24,537 bases of DNA from positions 1 through 24,537 of the IMG/VR virus record IMGVR_UViG_3300024243_000080, one strand, 5' to 3'. A program made the translations under genes and the position numbers. The notes under the pieces are model-generated. The model searched no databases, was not told where the DNA came from, and was given only the letters and a program-made list of their open reading frames with translations. Shown here one piece after another: positions 10,211-18,609 of this stretch. Positions within the stretch are counted from its first letter, which is position 1; every line of letters begins with the position of its first letter. The DNA comes from a virus.

Positions 10211-12466
10211 ATGAGCAAACATAAGATAGAGAAAGTAGATGATGACATGTTGATCGATTCGATTGACAGAAATATCCGTAATACCACAGGTGGTTATACA
10301 GGGTCTTCAGATGCTGCAAAGAGAAGAGAGAATTCAATTTATGAAATGAGTTTAGAAGCTAAAGGAGACTTATCTCCCCAAGGCGTGTCTAAGATTGTTT
10401 CTTCAGATTCTGCAGAGATTGCAGAGGGTTACACCGCGCTGTTAACTAAGTTACTACTTGATAACAATAAGTTAGCATTATTCACACCGTATAGCAACGA
10501 AGTGGCCTCTATAAAGGCCTCCCAGGTTGCATCGGATGTAGTGAACTACTGCCTATTCAATTCTAATCCTAATGGCTGGACTAAGCTTGAAACATGGATT
10601 AAGTCTGCAGTTGTATTTGGGAACAGTGCGCTAACCTGGGGATGGGAAGAAAGATTTGACTACGAAGTTGAAGAGTACGATACCATTCAACAAGAAGCGC
10701 TAGATCAAATCTTGTCTGATACAGATGTAGAGATTGTTGGAGATCTTAACATCCAAGAGAGCGAATTTATCAACCTAGAGTTAGGGGATACCGTTGTCTA
10801 TGAAGATGTTAGATTAAGACGAAAGATTGACAAATCTGGAGTTAAGGTAACGAACATACCTCCTGAATCATTTATGATTGATAAGGCAGCAGATACAGTT
10901 GCTGAGGCTAAGTTTGTTGGTTTAGTAACCGACATGACCCATTCTGAGATTAGAATTAACTGGCCAGACTTTACTGGAGACCTTTCTGAGATGGGGGAAG
11001 AGGCTTCTTTCAGAGATTCTGAATGGTCTCTTGAGTCTTATGCTCGTAAGCAATCAGCAGGTATCGATAACTGGAGTAATGTAGATGATGCGGAAGATGA
11101 GGCAAATATCTCTATTACTGTGGTTGAATGTTGGATTCGTTCTGATCGTGACGGTGATGGTATTGCTGAATTAAAGCATGTCATTAAAGCTGGAAACACG
11201 ATTCTAGAAGAAGAAGACGCTTCCTATATTCCGATTGCAATATTGAATCCAATTGAGATTCCTCATGAATTCTACGGGTTGTCATTATTAGATATGGCTC
11301 GCCCACAGACGCAAGCTACTACAGCTGTTATGCGTGGCTTCGTAGAGAATGTTTATTTTGGTAATTACGGCAGAACGCTAGCCGATCCTAATGTAGTAGA
11401 CTTTGCCGCTTTACAGAACCCATTACCTAAGCAAATTATTGCTACTAACGGTTCTCCTGCGAATGCTATACAACAGATTACTCCTGAGCAAATAAGCCCA
11501 GGAACAGCTGGAATGCTTGAGTTCTTAGGTTTGCAAAAAGAGCAATCAACAGGGCTTACTAAAACTGCAATGGGATTAAATGATACATTGTTTGTTTCTG
11601 GCAACTCTGAGCAGAAGATGGCTGGCGCTCAGAACGCTGCTCAAATTCGTGTTGAACACATTGCTAGAAGATTTGTTGAAAGCGGTATTAAGGATTTATG
11701 TCGTGGAGTCTTGAAAGAGATGAAGTCGAATTTAAAGAATCCTATGAGATACAAGACAGACAAAGGTTATGCTTCATTATCTGCTGATGATTTACAGACC
11801 ATGCCTTCAAATATGGATCTTGAGATACAAGCTAACCTTGGGGAGAATTCAAATCAGAACACTGGTATGAAATTGAATGAAATAGCTCAATTACTTCCTA
11901 TGATGGCCCAAGATCCTGAGGCAGCTGCATATATAAATCCAATGGCTGCATTTAATCTTGCAACTGATATTGTGGCAAACATGGGTCTAGATCCTACTAG
12001 ATACTTAATAGATCCTGCTGATGAAGCTGCTCAACAACAGATACAGCAGAAGCAACAAGAGGCAAATGATCTTTCTGAGAAAGCTAAGCAGATAGAGTTG
12101 GCTAAGGCAGAGCTTGATACTAAGACAGCTTCTGCTAATATTAGTTACTTGAAGGCTGAGATTGACAATAAGAAGATTGATAATAAGCGTCAGTTACTCA
12201 CAGCACAAGATGAATCAAATCGTAAGTGGGCTGAGGTCTCTGTTAAAGCTCAAGGAACTGAAGGGGCACAAGTGCCTAGACAAGTTCCTGTTGACTTTGA
12301 AAGCCTTTATCAGGATACTGAAGAGCAAGAGAAAGAAGCAGCAGAGATACAACAGCAAGGTGAGCAATTAGCCCAAGCTGCTATAGAAAACCCTGAGCAA
12401 GCTATGCAGATGGCAGAGCAAATGGGTATGGATCCATCAGCAATGATGGGTGGACAACAACAATAG
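10211..12466 (+). CDS. portal protein, P22-like
   Basis: 751 residues, close to the 725 of phage P22 gp1, with only a weak GAGAGAG Shine-Dalgarno. Family marks are the wing and stem pattern GWTKLETWIKSAVVFGNSAL (about 122-141), VECWIRSDRDGDGIAELKHV (305-324) and PHEFYGLSLLDMARPQTQAT (351-370), then VRGFVENVYFGNYGR-like text. The last 140 residues are glutamine-rich and helical (QQQIQQKQQEAND and onward), matching the barrel helices that extend into the capsid in P22-like portals. It would form the dodecameric vertex that binds the terminase and later the adaptor. Position after the terminase confirms the role. Confidence 0.93.
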   Translation: MSKHKIEKVDDDMLIDSIDRNIRNTTGGYTGSSDAAKRRENSIYEMSLEAKGDLSPQGVSKIVSSDSAEIAEGYTALLTKLLLDNNKLALFTPYSNEVASIKASQVASDVVNYCLFNSNPNGWTKLETWIKSAVVFGNSALTWGWEERFDYEVEEYDTIQQEALDQILSDTDVEIVGDLNIQESEFINLELGDTVVYEDVRLRRKIDKSGVKVTNIPPESFMIDKAADTVAEAKFVGLVTDMTHSEIRINWPDFTGDLSEMGEEASFRDSEWSLESYARKQSAGIDNWSNVDDAEDEANISITVVECWIRSDRDGDGIAELKHVIKAGNTILEEEDASYIPIAILNPIEIPHEFYGLSLLDMARPQTQATTAVMRGFVENVYFGNYGRTLADPNVVDFAALQNPLPKQIIATNGSPANAIQQITPEQISPGTAGMLEFLGLQKEQSTGLTKTAMGLNDTLFVSGNSEQKMAGAQNAAQIRVEHIARRFVESGIKDLCRGVLKEMKSNLKNPMRYKTDKGYASLSADDLQTMPSNMDLEIQANLGENSNQNTGMKLNEIAQLLPMMAQDPEAAAYINPMAAFNLATDIVANMGLDPTRYLIDPADEAAQQQIQQKQQEANDLSEKAKQIELAKAELDTKTASANISYLKAEIDNKKIDNKRQLLTAQDESNRKWAEVSVKAQGTEGAQVPRQVPVDFESLYQDTEEQEKEAAEIQQQGEQLAQAAIENPEQAMQMAEQMGMDPSAMMGGQQQ

Positions 12467-12477
12467 ATGAGAGATAG

Positions 12478-12795
12478 ATGACACAAAAATACAATAGACA
12501 GCAGGGTTATAAGAAAGACCCTGATGGAAAACCAAAAAAGGTATCGGTTTATGATGATGCACAAAGGACCTTGACTAAAGGCTACCAATGTGATGAAATA
12601 AAAGATACTATGACTATGGTGACTGAGGATATTCTCAATCAACTGTTTACACAGTGGCTAGAAACTAAGCACTTTGAAACAGAATCGAGAGAGTTTCTCT
12701 ATAAGTTAGCAATTAGTCAAGGAGCAGTGATGAAGAACATCGAGCGCTCAATTACTGCTAAAAATAACAAAGCTCGTGAAAAGGATGATGAATGA
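12478..12795 (+). CDS. hypothetical protein, 105 residues
   Basis: ATG at 12478 with GAGAGATAG just upstream, 11 bases after the portal stop. The protein is charged (MTQKYNRQQGYKKDPDGKPKK at the N-terminus), with a helical core FTQWLETKHFETESREFLYKLA (about residues 57-78) and a basic C-terminus KNNKAREKDDE. Similar small proteins often sit between portal and scaffold in marine podoviruses, with no known role. The stop overlaps the next gene as ATGATG. No family recognised. Confidence 0.65.
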   Translation: MTQKYNRQQGYKKDPDGKPKKVSVYDDAQRTLTKGYQCDEIKDTMTMVTEDILNQLFTQWLETKHFETESREFLYKLAISQGAVMKNIERSITAKNNKAREKDDE

Positions 12796-13085
12796 TGAAT
12801 GATGTAGAGGGAAAAGCTCTAGCTAGAATTGAATCTAGCATAAAGATGACATTAAGTACGATTGCTTTAGGGCGTGGGCTAGGTGCTCAAGCTTCTGAGT
12901 TTAACAACTTAATTAAAGCTAAAGAAAACATTCTTGCAATGCAAAGGCTTAATGCTAAAGCAAAACCAGCGAAGAAAGAGGTTACGCAAGAAGGTTCAGT
13001 TACATGTGAGCATTGTGGTCAAACAGGGTTAACAAAGTTAACTTATGGTAGATGGCACGGTGATAAATGTAAAGGCAAGAAATAA
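12792..13085 (+). CDS. small protein with CxxC...HxxxC zinc-binding motif
   Basis: 97 residues, start ATG at 12792 overlapping the previous stop; AAAAGGATGATGA precedes it. The N-terminal half is helical (ARIESSIKMTLSTIALGRGLGAQ), the middle basic (AKAKPAKKEV) and the C-terminus carries CEHCGQTGL then RWHGDKCKGKK: C72, C75, H89 and C93 with a C-x2-C-x13-H-x3-C spacing. That zinc-knuckle type with R-W-H occurs as a DNA-binding module in phage homing endonucleases and small phage proteins. Here there is no nuclease domain. Possibly a DNA-binding packaging or transcription protein; the role is unknown. Confidence 0.7.
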   Translation: MMNDVEGKALARIESSIKMTLSTIALGRGLGAQASEFNNLIKAKENILAMQRLNAKAKPAKKEVTQEGSVTCEHCGQTGLTKLTYGRWHGDKCKGKK

Positions 13086-13121
13086 GAGGTTCTATTTAAG
13101 AACTATTTGATGATTGATTGA

Positions 13122-13153
13122 GAGGGTTTAAATAGACCCTCCTATAATAGGAG
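13122..13153 (+). promoter_or_regulatory. alternative hairpins over the scaffold gene start
   Basis: GAGGGT (13122-13127) pairs with ACCCTC (13136-13141). The overlapping CTCCTA (13139-13144) pairs with TAGGAG (13148-13153), the Shine-Dalgarno of the scaffold gene. The two hairpins share CTC and cannot both form, so folding of one would expose or hide the ribosome site. A GTTCT/AGAAC hairpin precedes them. Function is inferred from pairing only. Confidence 0.35.
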
Positions 13154-13158
13154 ACTAT

Positions 13159-14229
13159 ATGTCAGAACAAAAAAGCGAAGCTACCTTTAGTAATGGAGAT
13201 GAGTCGCAAGTTTCAGACTTTGACTTTGATGCTTTGGCGGATGAGGTTCTCGGTACAGATGAGATCGCTACCCAAGAAAGTAATGAAGACACAGAAGAAC
13301 TCACAGACGATGATCCCATCGTTGACGAGGACGCTGAAGAAGTTGATGAAGTAGAGGAAGATAGTGAAGAGGAAGAAGCTGAGGATGAGGATGAGTCTAC
13401 GGACGCTACCCAAGATGACGATGCAGATGATTCGGAAGAAGGTGAAGAAGGTGAAATCGATATGGACTTTGCAGTCCCAGTTAAGATTGATGGGGAAGAA
13501 AGCAATGTCACTATGGAAGAGCTTGTCGCTAATTATCAGACTAAACAACATCAGTCGAAGAAAGGGGATGAACTTGCGAAACAGGCAAAAGAGTTAGATG
13601 CTTATAAAGCAGACGCTCAGGTATTTGCTAAAATAAATGCACAGTTACTACAAGATCAAGATGACAAAGACAAGCGAATCTTATCAAACCTTGAAAAGAA
13701 GGTTGATGAAGCTTACGCTGAAGATGACTTTGAAGCTAGTAAACTAGAAAGACAGTTTAATAAGGCGACAAAGGAATATTCTCAACGTAAAACTAACAGA
13801 GATTCAATGTTGGAAAATATGGGACGAAAGGTTCAAGAAGAGCAAGTGGGGCAATTCAACAAACAAGTTGAAGCATTCCATGCTGCAATTCCTGAGTATG
13901 TTCCAGATTGGTCAAACGATGTGGCACAAGCTAACAGAGAGTTCGCCTTAAAAGGTGGACTACCTGAACATCTTGTTGACTCAATGGTAGATCCTGCAGT
14001 AGTTGCATTTGTGGACAAATTCCGAAGATTAGCTGAAACTACTTCTAAGGGGGCTGTTAAACGAAAGAAAGCCCCAGTTAAAAGAGTCTCAACTAAAAAG
14101 CCTGTTTCTAAAACAACTAAAAAAGAAAACAGAGTTGATCAGTCTAGACAAAGAGTTAGTAAAGGCAAAGGAACAGAGAACGATTCAAAAGTTCTCTTTG
14201 ATAATGTTATTGACAATATGTTTGGCTAG
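13159..14229 (+). CDS. capsid scaffold protein
   Basis: 356 residues, ATG at 13159 with TAGGAGACTAT upstream. Residues 20-95 are extremely acidic (long D/E runs), followed by a long helical, coiled-coil middle (about 115-260, with KQHQSKKGDELAKQAKELD and ERQFNKATKEYSQRK) and a basic C-terminus (VKRKKAPVKRVSTKKPVSKTT, then a SKGKG tail). An acidic head, helical core and basic tail directly before the major capsid gene is the usual layout of scaffolds in podoviruses; the basic tail normally contacts the capsid protein. The length is a little above P22 gp8 (303). Sequence identity to scaffolds is low, so the call is by layout and position. Confidence 0.75.
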   Translation: MSEQKSEATFSNGDESQVSDFDFDALADEVLGTDEIATQESNEDTEELTDDDPIVDEDAEEVDEVEEDSEEEEAEDEDESTDATQDDDADDSEEGEEGEIDMDFAVPVKIDGEESNVTMEELVANYQTKQHQSKKGDELAKQAKELDAYKADAQVFAKINAQLLQDQDDKDKRILSNLEKKVDEAYAEDDFEASKLERQFNKATKEYSQRKTNRDSMLENMGRKVQEEQVGQFNKQVEAFHAAIPEYVPDWSNDVAQANREFALKGGLPEHLVDSMVDPAVVAFVDKFRRLAETTSKGAVKRKKAPVKRVSTKKPVSKTTKKENRVDQSRQRVSKGKGTENDSKVLFDNVIDNMFG

Positions 14230-14257
14230 TCAGCCTGTCTAATATAAGGATAGCAAA

Positions 14258-15274
14258 ATGGCTACTAAATTTGGTACTTCAACCATAACGGGCAGTTTTA
14301 CTGCTCAGGGTTCTCAGAAAGAGGACCTAGCAAACTACATCTCTAATATATCTAGAGATATGACTCCATTCATGTCTTCAATCGGTAAGAACAAAGCTTC
14401 TGCGATTACTCATGAATGGTCAACTGACACTTTAGCTGCTGCTGCATTGCAAGCTGCAGTTGAAGGTTCAAGCTTCGCAGAATCTGCCGGTCCTGTTGTA
14501 CAGAAGATTGATAACAAGGCACAGATCTTTACTAAAGGTATTCGTGTTTCTGGTTCTCTTGAAGCTGTAGACAAGGCTGGACGTAAGTCTGAATTCAAAT
14601 ATCAGACTGAGAAGCGAGGTAAAGAAATCATGCGTGACATTGAGAAGACTTTAGTGTCTTCTCAAACAAAAGGTACGCAAGGCTCTTCAGCCTCAGGTGG
14701 CATTCAAGCATACGCTCGTAAGATGGGCGGATACCAGTCTTATGCTGGTGTAGCAGAATCTGTTGCATCTGTAACTTCTGGATCATTAACAGTGACACAA
14801 GCTGCTGGTGATGGTTCTGATGTTGCTACTGCAGCTGGTACTGGTAAAGCTTCTGAGCCATTTACTTTAGCAAGCATCAATGAAATTCTTCGTGAAATTA
14901 ACGGCGAAACTTCTGCAGCTCCATCTAAAGTAATGATGTCAACAGCTAACAAAGTAAACTTCTCTAACTTAGTTAATACTTCTTCTATGAATACTCGTAG
15001 AAATATTGATGAGAAGGGCAAGTTACGCCAATCAGTTGATTTGTATGAATCTGACTTTGGTGATGTTGAGTTAGTTCACAACTACTTAATGGATGATACT
15101 GAAGTGTTCGTTTACGATCCTTCTCTATTATCAGTTGCAACTCTTCGTCCGATTCAGTTCCGTGATATCAACGAAGACGGTGACTCTTTACGTTCTTACA
15201 TGGTACACGAGTGTACTTTGGAAGCTAAGAGTCCATCTGGTAACGGTGTTATCATTGATGTGTCTTTAACTTAA
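14258..15274 (+). CDS. major capsid protein, SU10-like
   Basis: 338 residues, ATG at 14258 after ATAAGGATAGCAAA. The N-terminus (MATKFGTSTITGSFTAQGSQ, then LANYISNISRDMTPFMSSIG) and the following KASAITHEWSTDTLAAA match, from memory, the SU10-type HK97-fold major capsid family, in which a short N-arm leads to the segment I-x-x-x-T-P-F-x-x-x-I-G and an H-E-W-x-x-D motif. The E-loop area KIDNKAQIFTKGIRVSGS and P-domain helix EKRGKEIMRDIEKTL follow. The protein builds the icosahedral shell. Its codon use is T- and C-ending and rather regular, as expected for a strongly expressed gene. Its position after the scaffold and the terminator-like hairpins beyond it are typical. Confidence 0.92.
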   Translation: MATKFGTSTITGSFTAQGSQKEDLANYISNISRDMTPFMSSIGKNKASAITHEWSTDTLAAAALQAAVEGSSFAESAGPVVQKIDNKAQIFTKGIRVSGSLEAVDKAGRKSEFKYQTEKRGKEIMRDIEKTLVSSQTKGTQGSSASGGIQAYARKMGGYQSYAGVAESVASVTSGSLTVTQAAGDGSDVATAAGTGKASEPFTLASINEILREINGETSAAPSKVMMSTANKVNFSNLVNTSSMNTRRNIDEKGKLRQSVDLYESDFGDVELVHNYLMDDTEVFVYDPSLLSVATLRPIQFRDINEDGDSLRSYMVHECTLEAKSPSGNGVIIDVSLT

Positions 15275-15294
15275 TAGGTTAAGCAAAGTTGAAT

Positions 15295-15320
15295 TAACCC
15301 CTGCTTTCGGGTGGGGGTTA
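15295..15320 (+). terminator. terminator-like hairpin after the major capsid gene
   Basis: TAACCCC (15295-15301) pairs with GGGGTTA (15314-15320) around a 12-base loop, 21 bases after the capsid stop, followed by TTCTTACC. The stem is GC-rich but the T-tract is broken. It could lower readthrough so that capsid protein is made in excess over tail genes. Confidence 0.45.
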
Positions 15321-15362
15321 TTCTTACCAAGAAAGATTCTAAGAGTCTTTGTCGGTAAGAAT
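15320..15362 (+). repeat. long hairpin before gene 15379-15681
   Basis: ATTCTTACC (15320-15328) is the exact reverse complement of GGTAAGAAT (15354-15362), with AAAGA and TCTTT pairing inside it. It abuts the preceding hairpin and ends 16 bases before the next start codon, so it may shape translation or RNA stability there. Role unknown. Confidence 0.45.
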
Positions 15363-15378
15363 AATAAAGAGATGAGAG

Positions 15379-15681
15379 ATGAGAGAAATAAGAGAACAAT
15401 TATTTAAAGATTATGAAGTACATTCAGATGCCAGTGGCATTGGTATAGTACAAGATATCGAGCCTCATTTAGAATGGGCGAAAGCTCAAAGAGAGTTCGG
15501 TAAAAAAAACAAGCGAATCGATTCAGGATTTAAACCGTTTTGCAATGTACCAGATACAATTGCATTAGATATTATGACAAAGTATGGAATTAATATCCAT
15601 GATAAGAATATCCAACCTGAAGAAATGAGAAAGTTTAAACATATCATGAAGTTTAAATATCCTCATCTTATGTATTACTAA
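15379..15681 (+). CDS. conserved phage protein, 100 residues, unknown function
   Basis: ATG at 15379 with AAAGAGATGAGAG before it. The translation has EPHLEWAKAQREFGKKNKR (about residues 28-46), then FKPFCNVPDTIALDIMTKYGINIHDKN and KFKHIMKFKYPHLMYY. From memory, a similar small protein (F-K-P-F-x-x-x-P-D-x-x-A-L-D-I, then H-D, then Y-P-x-L) recurs between capsid and adaptor genes of marine podoviruses, but its function is not known. It is basic and helical. A head-completion or adaptor-accessory role is suggested by position only. Confidence 0.7.
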   Translation: MREIREQLFKDYEVHSDASGIGIVQDIEPHLEWAKAQREFGKKNKRIDSGFKPFCNVPDTIALDIMTKYGINIHDKNIQPEEMRKFKHIMKFKYPHLMYY

Positions 15682-15699
15682 CTAATTTAGGAGCCCTAT

Positions 15700-16569
15700 A
15701 TGGCCATCATAGATCAAGCTACATTACGCACAAATATTGCGGATTGGCTGAACAGAACAGATTTAACCGATACTCAGCTTGATTTATTCATTCAGATGGC
15801 TGAAGCTAAGGTTTATGAGAAACTTCGTGTTCCTCCTTTAGAGGCTTTAGAAGGCTTCTCAGTAGCTAGTAGCAATTCTAGTATTACTATTCCTTCTAGG
15901 TTCCTAGAGTTAATTGAATTAAGATTAGTAAAGGCAGGAACCTGTTCGGTTGCTCCAACTACTAATACAACTAGAGCTTTATGTTCAGCTGCTAGCGGTA
16001 CTTGGACAGACTCTGATAAAGACGATGATGTTTCTTATCGTAGGATTGATGGCAAGGCTTTTCATAATAACAAGATGAATTACTCTTTCACTAGAGAGCT
16101 AACTAGTTTCTTATTAACAGATAAAGAAGGAGAGCAAAGTGCTTCTGGTGAGTATGTGTTAAAGTATTATAAGGCTGGCGAGGCTATTGGCACTACCTCT
16201 TCAACTACTACAACAGCTGGTGCGTTTACGATTGGTAAGTACTATACGATTACTACAGTTGGAACGACAGATTTCACAGCAATAGGAGCTTCAGGTAACA
16301 CTGTAGGTGTTATATTTAATGCCACAGGAGTTGGAACTGGAACTGGAACTGCTACTATTGAAGTAATTCCTTATATCTTGTCTAGCGAGTATGAAACAGT
16401 TCTTTATTCATCATTAGCTATTGGCTCTGCTTTCTTAGGAAGTGTTGAGGACGAGGCTAGATATTATCAAATGTTCTTAGATAAGATCACAACATTAAAC
16501 GATAAAGCTAAAGAGGCAGAGCTCAAAGGAGCTACATTTACACAGATATTTTCTGAAGCTTTAATATAG
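15700..16569 (+). CDS. head-tail adaptor protein, SU10/gp4-like, with two inserts
   Basis: 289 residues; ATG at 15700 with AGGAGCCCTATATG spacing. The N-terminal helices (MAIIDQATLRTNIADWLNRT, then FIQMAEAKVYEKLRV, about residues 30-44) and the C-terminal block EYVLKYYKAG (151-160) plus IPYILSSEYETVLYSSLAIG (223-242) match head-tail adaptors of the SU10/P22 gp4 type, which bind below the portal and are usually about 200-230 residues. Two extra segments break that frame: about 78-105, with two cysteines and repeated T/S, and about 173-221, AFTIGKYYTITTVGTTDFTA and onward to GTGTGTATIEV. The latter is a beta-rich module common in marine phage proteins. The adaptor role is likely, the inserts unexplained. 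Confidence 0.75.
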   Translation: MAIIDQATLRTNIADWLNRTDLTDTQLDLFIQMAEAKVYEKLRVPPLEALEGFSVASSNSSITIPSRFLELIELRLVKAGTCSVAPTTNTTRALCSAASGTWTDSDKDDDVSYRRIDGKAFHNNKMNYSFTRELTSFLLTDKEGEQSASGEYVLKYYKAGEAIGTTSSTTTTAGAFTIGKYYTITTVGTTDFTAIGASGNTVGVIFNATGVGTGTGTATIEVIPYILSSEYETVLYSSLAIGSAFLGSVEDEARYYQMFLDKITTLNDKAKEAELKGATFTQIFSEALI

Positions 16570-16578
16570 GAGAATAAT

Positions 16579-18600
16579 ATGCCTAGAAATTCATTTTATG
16601 ATGGTAACGCAGGCGATACGATTGCTATTGATAACTCAGCAGCAGCAGCAGCGGTAAGTGAAACTAATGCAGCAGCTTCCGAGTCTGCAGCAGCGGCAAG
16701 TGAGACAGCAGCAGCCGTTAGTGAAACTAATGCAGCAGCTTCGTATGATTCATTTGACGATAGGTATCTTGGTGTTAAATCATCAGGACCTACACTAGAT
16801 AATGATGGTGACGCCTTAGTAGATGGTGCGTTGTACTTTGATACAACAACCAATGCTATGATGGTTTACGATTTAGGTGGAACAACCTGGAATCGTACTA
16901 CACCAACAACATCAGACCAAACAAAGATTAATACCGTTTCTGGTATTGCAGCTAATGTAACCACAGTAGCAGGCATATCAGCAAACGTAACAACAGTTGC
17001 TGGCATCTCAAGTGATGTAACTACAGTAGCTGGTAAGAGTACAGAAATAGGACGTTTAGGTACAGCAGCTGCTGTAGCTGATATGGCTATCTTAGGTACT
17101 GCTGATGTAGTATCTGATATGAATATCTTAGGTACTGCTGCTATTGTTGCTGATATGGCTATCTTAGGTACTGCAGATGTAGTAGCTGATTTAAACACTC
17201 TAGGTACTGCAGATGTAGTAGCTGATATGAATACCTTAGGAACAGCTGATGTTGTTTCTGATATGAACACACTAGGTACTGCTGATGTAGTAGCTGATAT
17301 GAATACCTTAGGAACAGCAGATGTAGTTCTAGATATGAACACACTAGGAACAGCAGATGTTGTTTCTGATATGAACACACTAGGCACTTCAGCTAATGTA
17401 ACTGCAATGGACACTTGTGCTAGTAATATCACAGGTATAAATTCATTTGCAGATAGATATAGAGTTTCAACAACAGCCCCAACAACCTCATTAGATGAAG
17501 GTGATTTATACTTCAATACAACTGATAATAAGATGTACCGATACAATGGTACTTCTTGGGCTGAGATTGTAACTTACACAGGTGGCACGGGTATTAACAT
17601 CTCTGCTAGTAATGTTATCTCAGCTAGCTCAATAGCTTTAACCACAGTTCAAACAGCAGCGAGCCAAGTGCTTATGTTGGCTCTTACAGCACAAGAAGGT
17701 GATGTAGTAGTTAGAACCGATGAGAAGAAGACTTATGTTAAGAACTCAGGTTCTGCTGGAACAATGGCAGACTTTACTTTACTTGAAACTCCAACTGATG
17801 CTGTAACAAGTGTTGATGGTGCTACAGGTGTTGTAACTCTTAACCACGATACCTTAACTGGCTTTGTGGCTAATGAGCATTTAGATTGGACAACAGACCA
17901 AGGGTCTACCAATGTACACGCTGGTAATTACACAGATACTGTTTACGACTCAACTGCTATTGATGCAGCTGTAGCTCTTAACACAGCTAAAGTAACAAAC
18001 GTAACAACCAACCTATCTACAACCACAACTGCAACTACTAACACTGTAGTAAGCTCAGATGGAACTAACGCTGTTCTCCCTGCTGCTACTACAACTGTTG
18101 CTGGTGTACAGACTGGTGCTGATAAGGCTAAGCTAGATGGTATTGAAGCAGGTGCTACAGGAGATCAAACTGGCGCAGAGATTAAAGCTGCTTATGAAGG
18201 TGAAGCTGACACTAACGAGTTTAGTGATGCAGAACAGACTAAACTAGCAGGAATAGCTACCTCAGCTAACAACTACACGCATCCAGCTAATCACGCTATT
18301 TCAGTTATTACAGGCCTACAAACAGCTTTAGATGGTAAGGTAGATGATTCACAAGTATTAACTAATGTACCTTCTGGTGCGTTGTTTACAGACACCACAT
18401 ACTCAGTTGGAGATGGGGGGCTTACACAAGTTAACTTTACAACAGCTGATAATACTAAATTAGACGGTATAGCTACTAGCGCTAACAATTACACACACCC
18501 TGCTACACATTCTATTGCAGAAGTATCAGGATTACAAGCAGCCCTAGACGCTAAAGAAGCTCTGGGTAACGCAGTCGCGATGAGTATCGCATTAGGATAG
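16579..18600 (+). CDS. large tail fibre protein with 12-residue repeats
   Basis: 673 residues, ATG at 16579 after AGGAGAATAAT. An alanine-rich N-terminus (AAAAVSETNAAASESAAAAS, about residues 15-55) gives a coiled-coil-like stalk, followed by ALVDGALYFDTTTNAMMVYD, a motif common in phage fibres. Ten copies of a 12-residue unit LGTADVVADMNT follow at 17056-17415. A second L-Y-F-N-T-T-D-N-K-M-Y-R-Y-N-G-T-S-W block and FVANEHLDWTTDQGSTNVHA come next, and the C-terminus carries repeated KLDGIATSANNYTHPA units. These features mark a long trimeric fibre or tail spike stem used for host attachment. The low-complexity repeats are perfect enough in DNA to be recombination-prone. No enzymatic domain is seen. 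Confidence 0.8.
   Translation: MPRNSFYDGNAGDTIAIDNSAAAAAVSETNAAASESAAAASETAAAVSETNAAASYDSFDDRYLGVKSSGPTLDNDGDALVDGALYFDTTTNAMMVYDLGGTTWNRTTPTTSDQTKINTVSGIAANVTTVAGISANVTTVAGISSDVTTVAGKSTEIGRLGTAAAVADMAILGTADVVSDMNILGTAAIVADMAILGTADVVADLNTLGTADVVADMNTLGTADVVSDMNTLGTADVVADMNTLGTADVVLDMNTLGTADVVSDMNTLGTSANVTAMDTCASNITGINSFADRYRVSTTAPTTSLDEGDLYFNTTDNKMYRYNGTSWAEIVTYTGGTGINISASNVISASSIALTTVQTAASQVLMLALTAQEGDVVVRTDEKKTYVKNSGSAGTMADFTLLETPTDAVTSVDGATGVVTLNHDTLTGFVANEHLDWTTDQGSTNVHAGNYTDTVYDSTAIDAAVALNTAKVTNVTTNLSTTTTATTNTVVSSDGTNAVLPAATTTVAGVQTGADKAKLDGIEAGATGDQTGAEIKAAYEGEADTNEFSDAEQTKLAGIATSANNYTHPANHAISVITGLQTALDGKVDDSQVLTNVPSGALFTDTTYSVGDGGLTQVNFTTADNTKLDGIATSANNYTHPATHSIAEVSGLQAALDAKEALGNAVAMSIALG
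17056..17415 (+). repeat. 36-base tandem repeat, ten units, in fibre gene
   Basis: Ten consecutive 36-base units encode LGTADVVADMNT-type 12-mers, with synonymous and a few amino-acid changes (A/D, S/A/L, N/A). The second half is more uniform than the first, which suggests recent unit expansion. Each unit lies in frame 16579. Confidence 0.8.
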
Positions 18601-18609
18601 GAAAACATT

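Noticed and set aside
13155-13511. Serine-rich 118-residue minus-strand frame
   Set aside because: It is the antisense of the acidic GAA/GAT-rich scaffold N-terminus, with no start signal.
16866-17546. 226-residue minus-strand open frame under the fibre gene
   Set aside because: It is the reverse reading of the 36-base repeats, which keep any frame open; the plus-strand gene explains the sequence.
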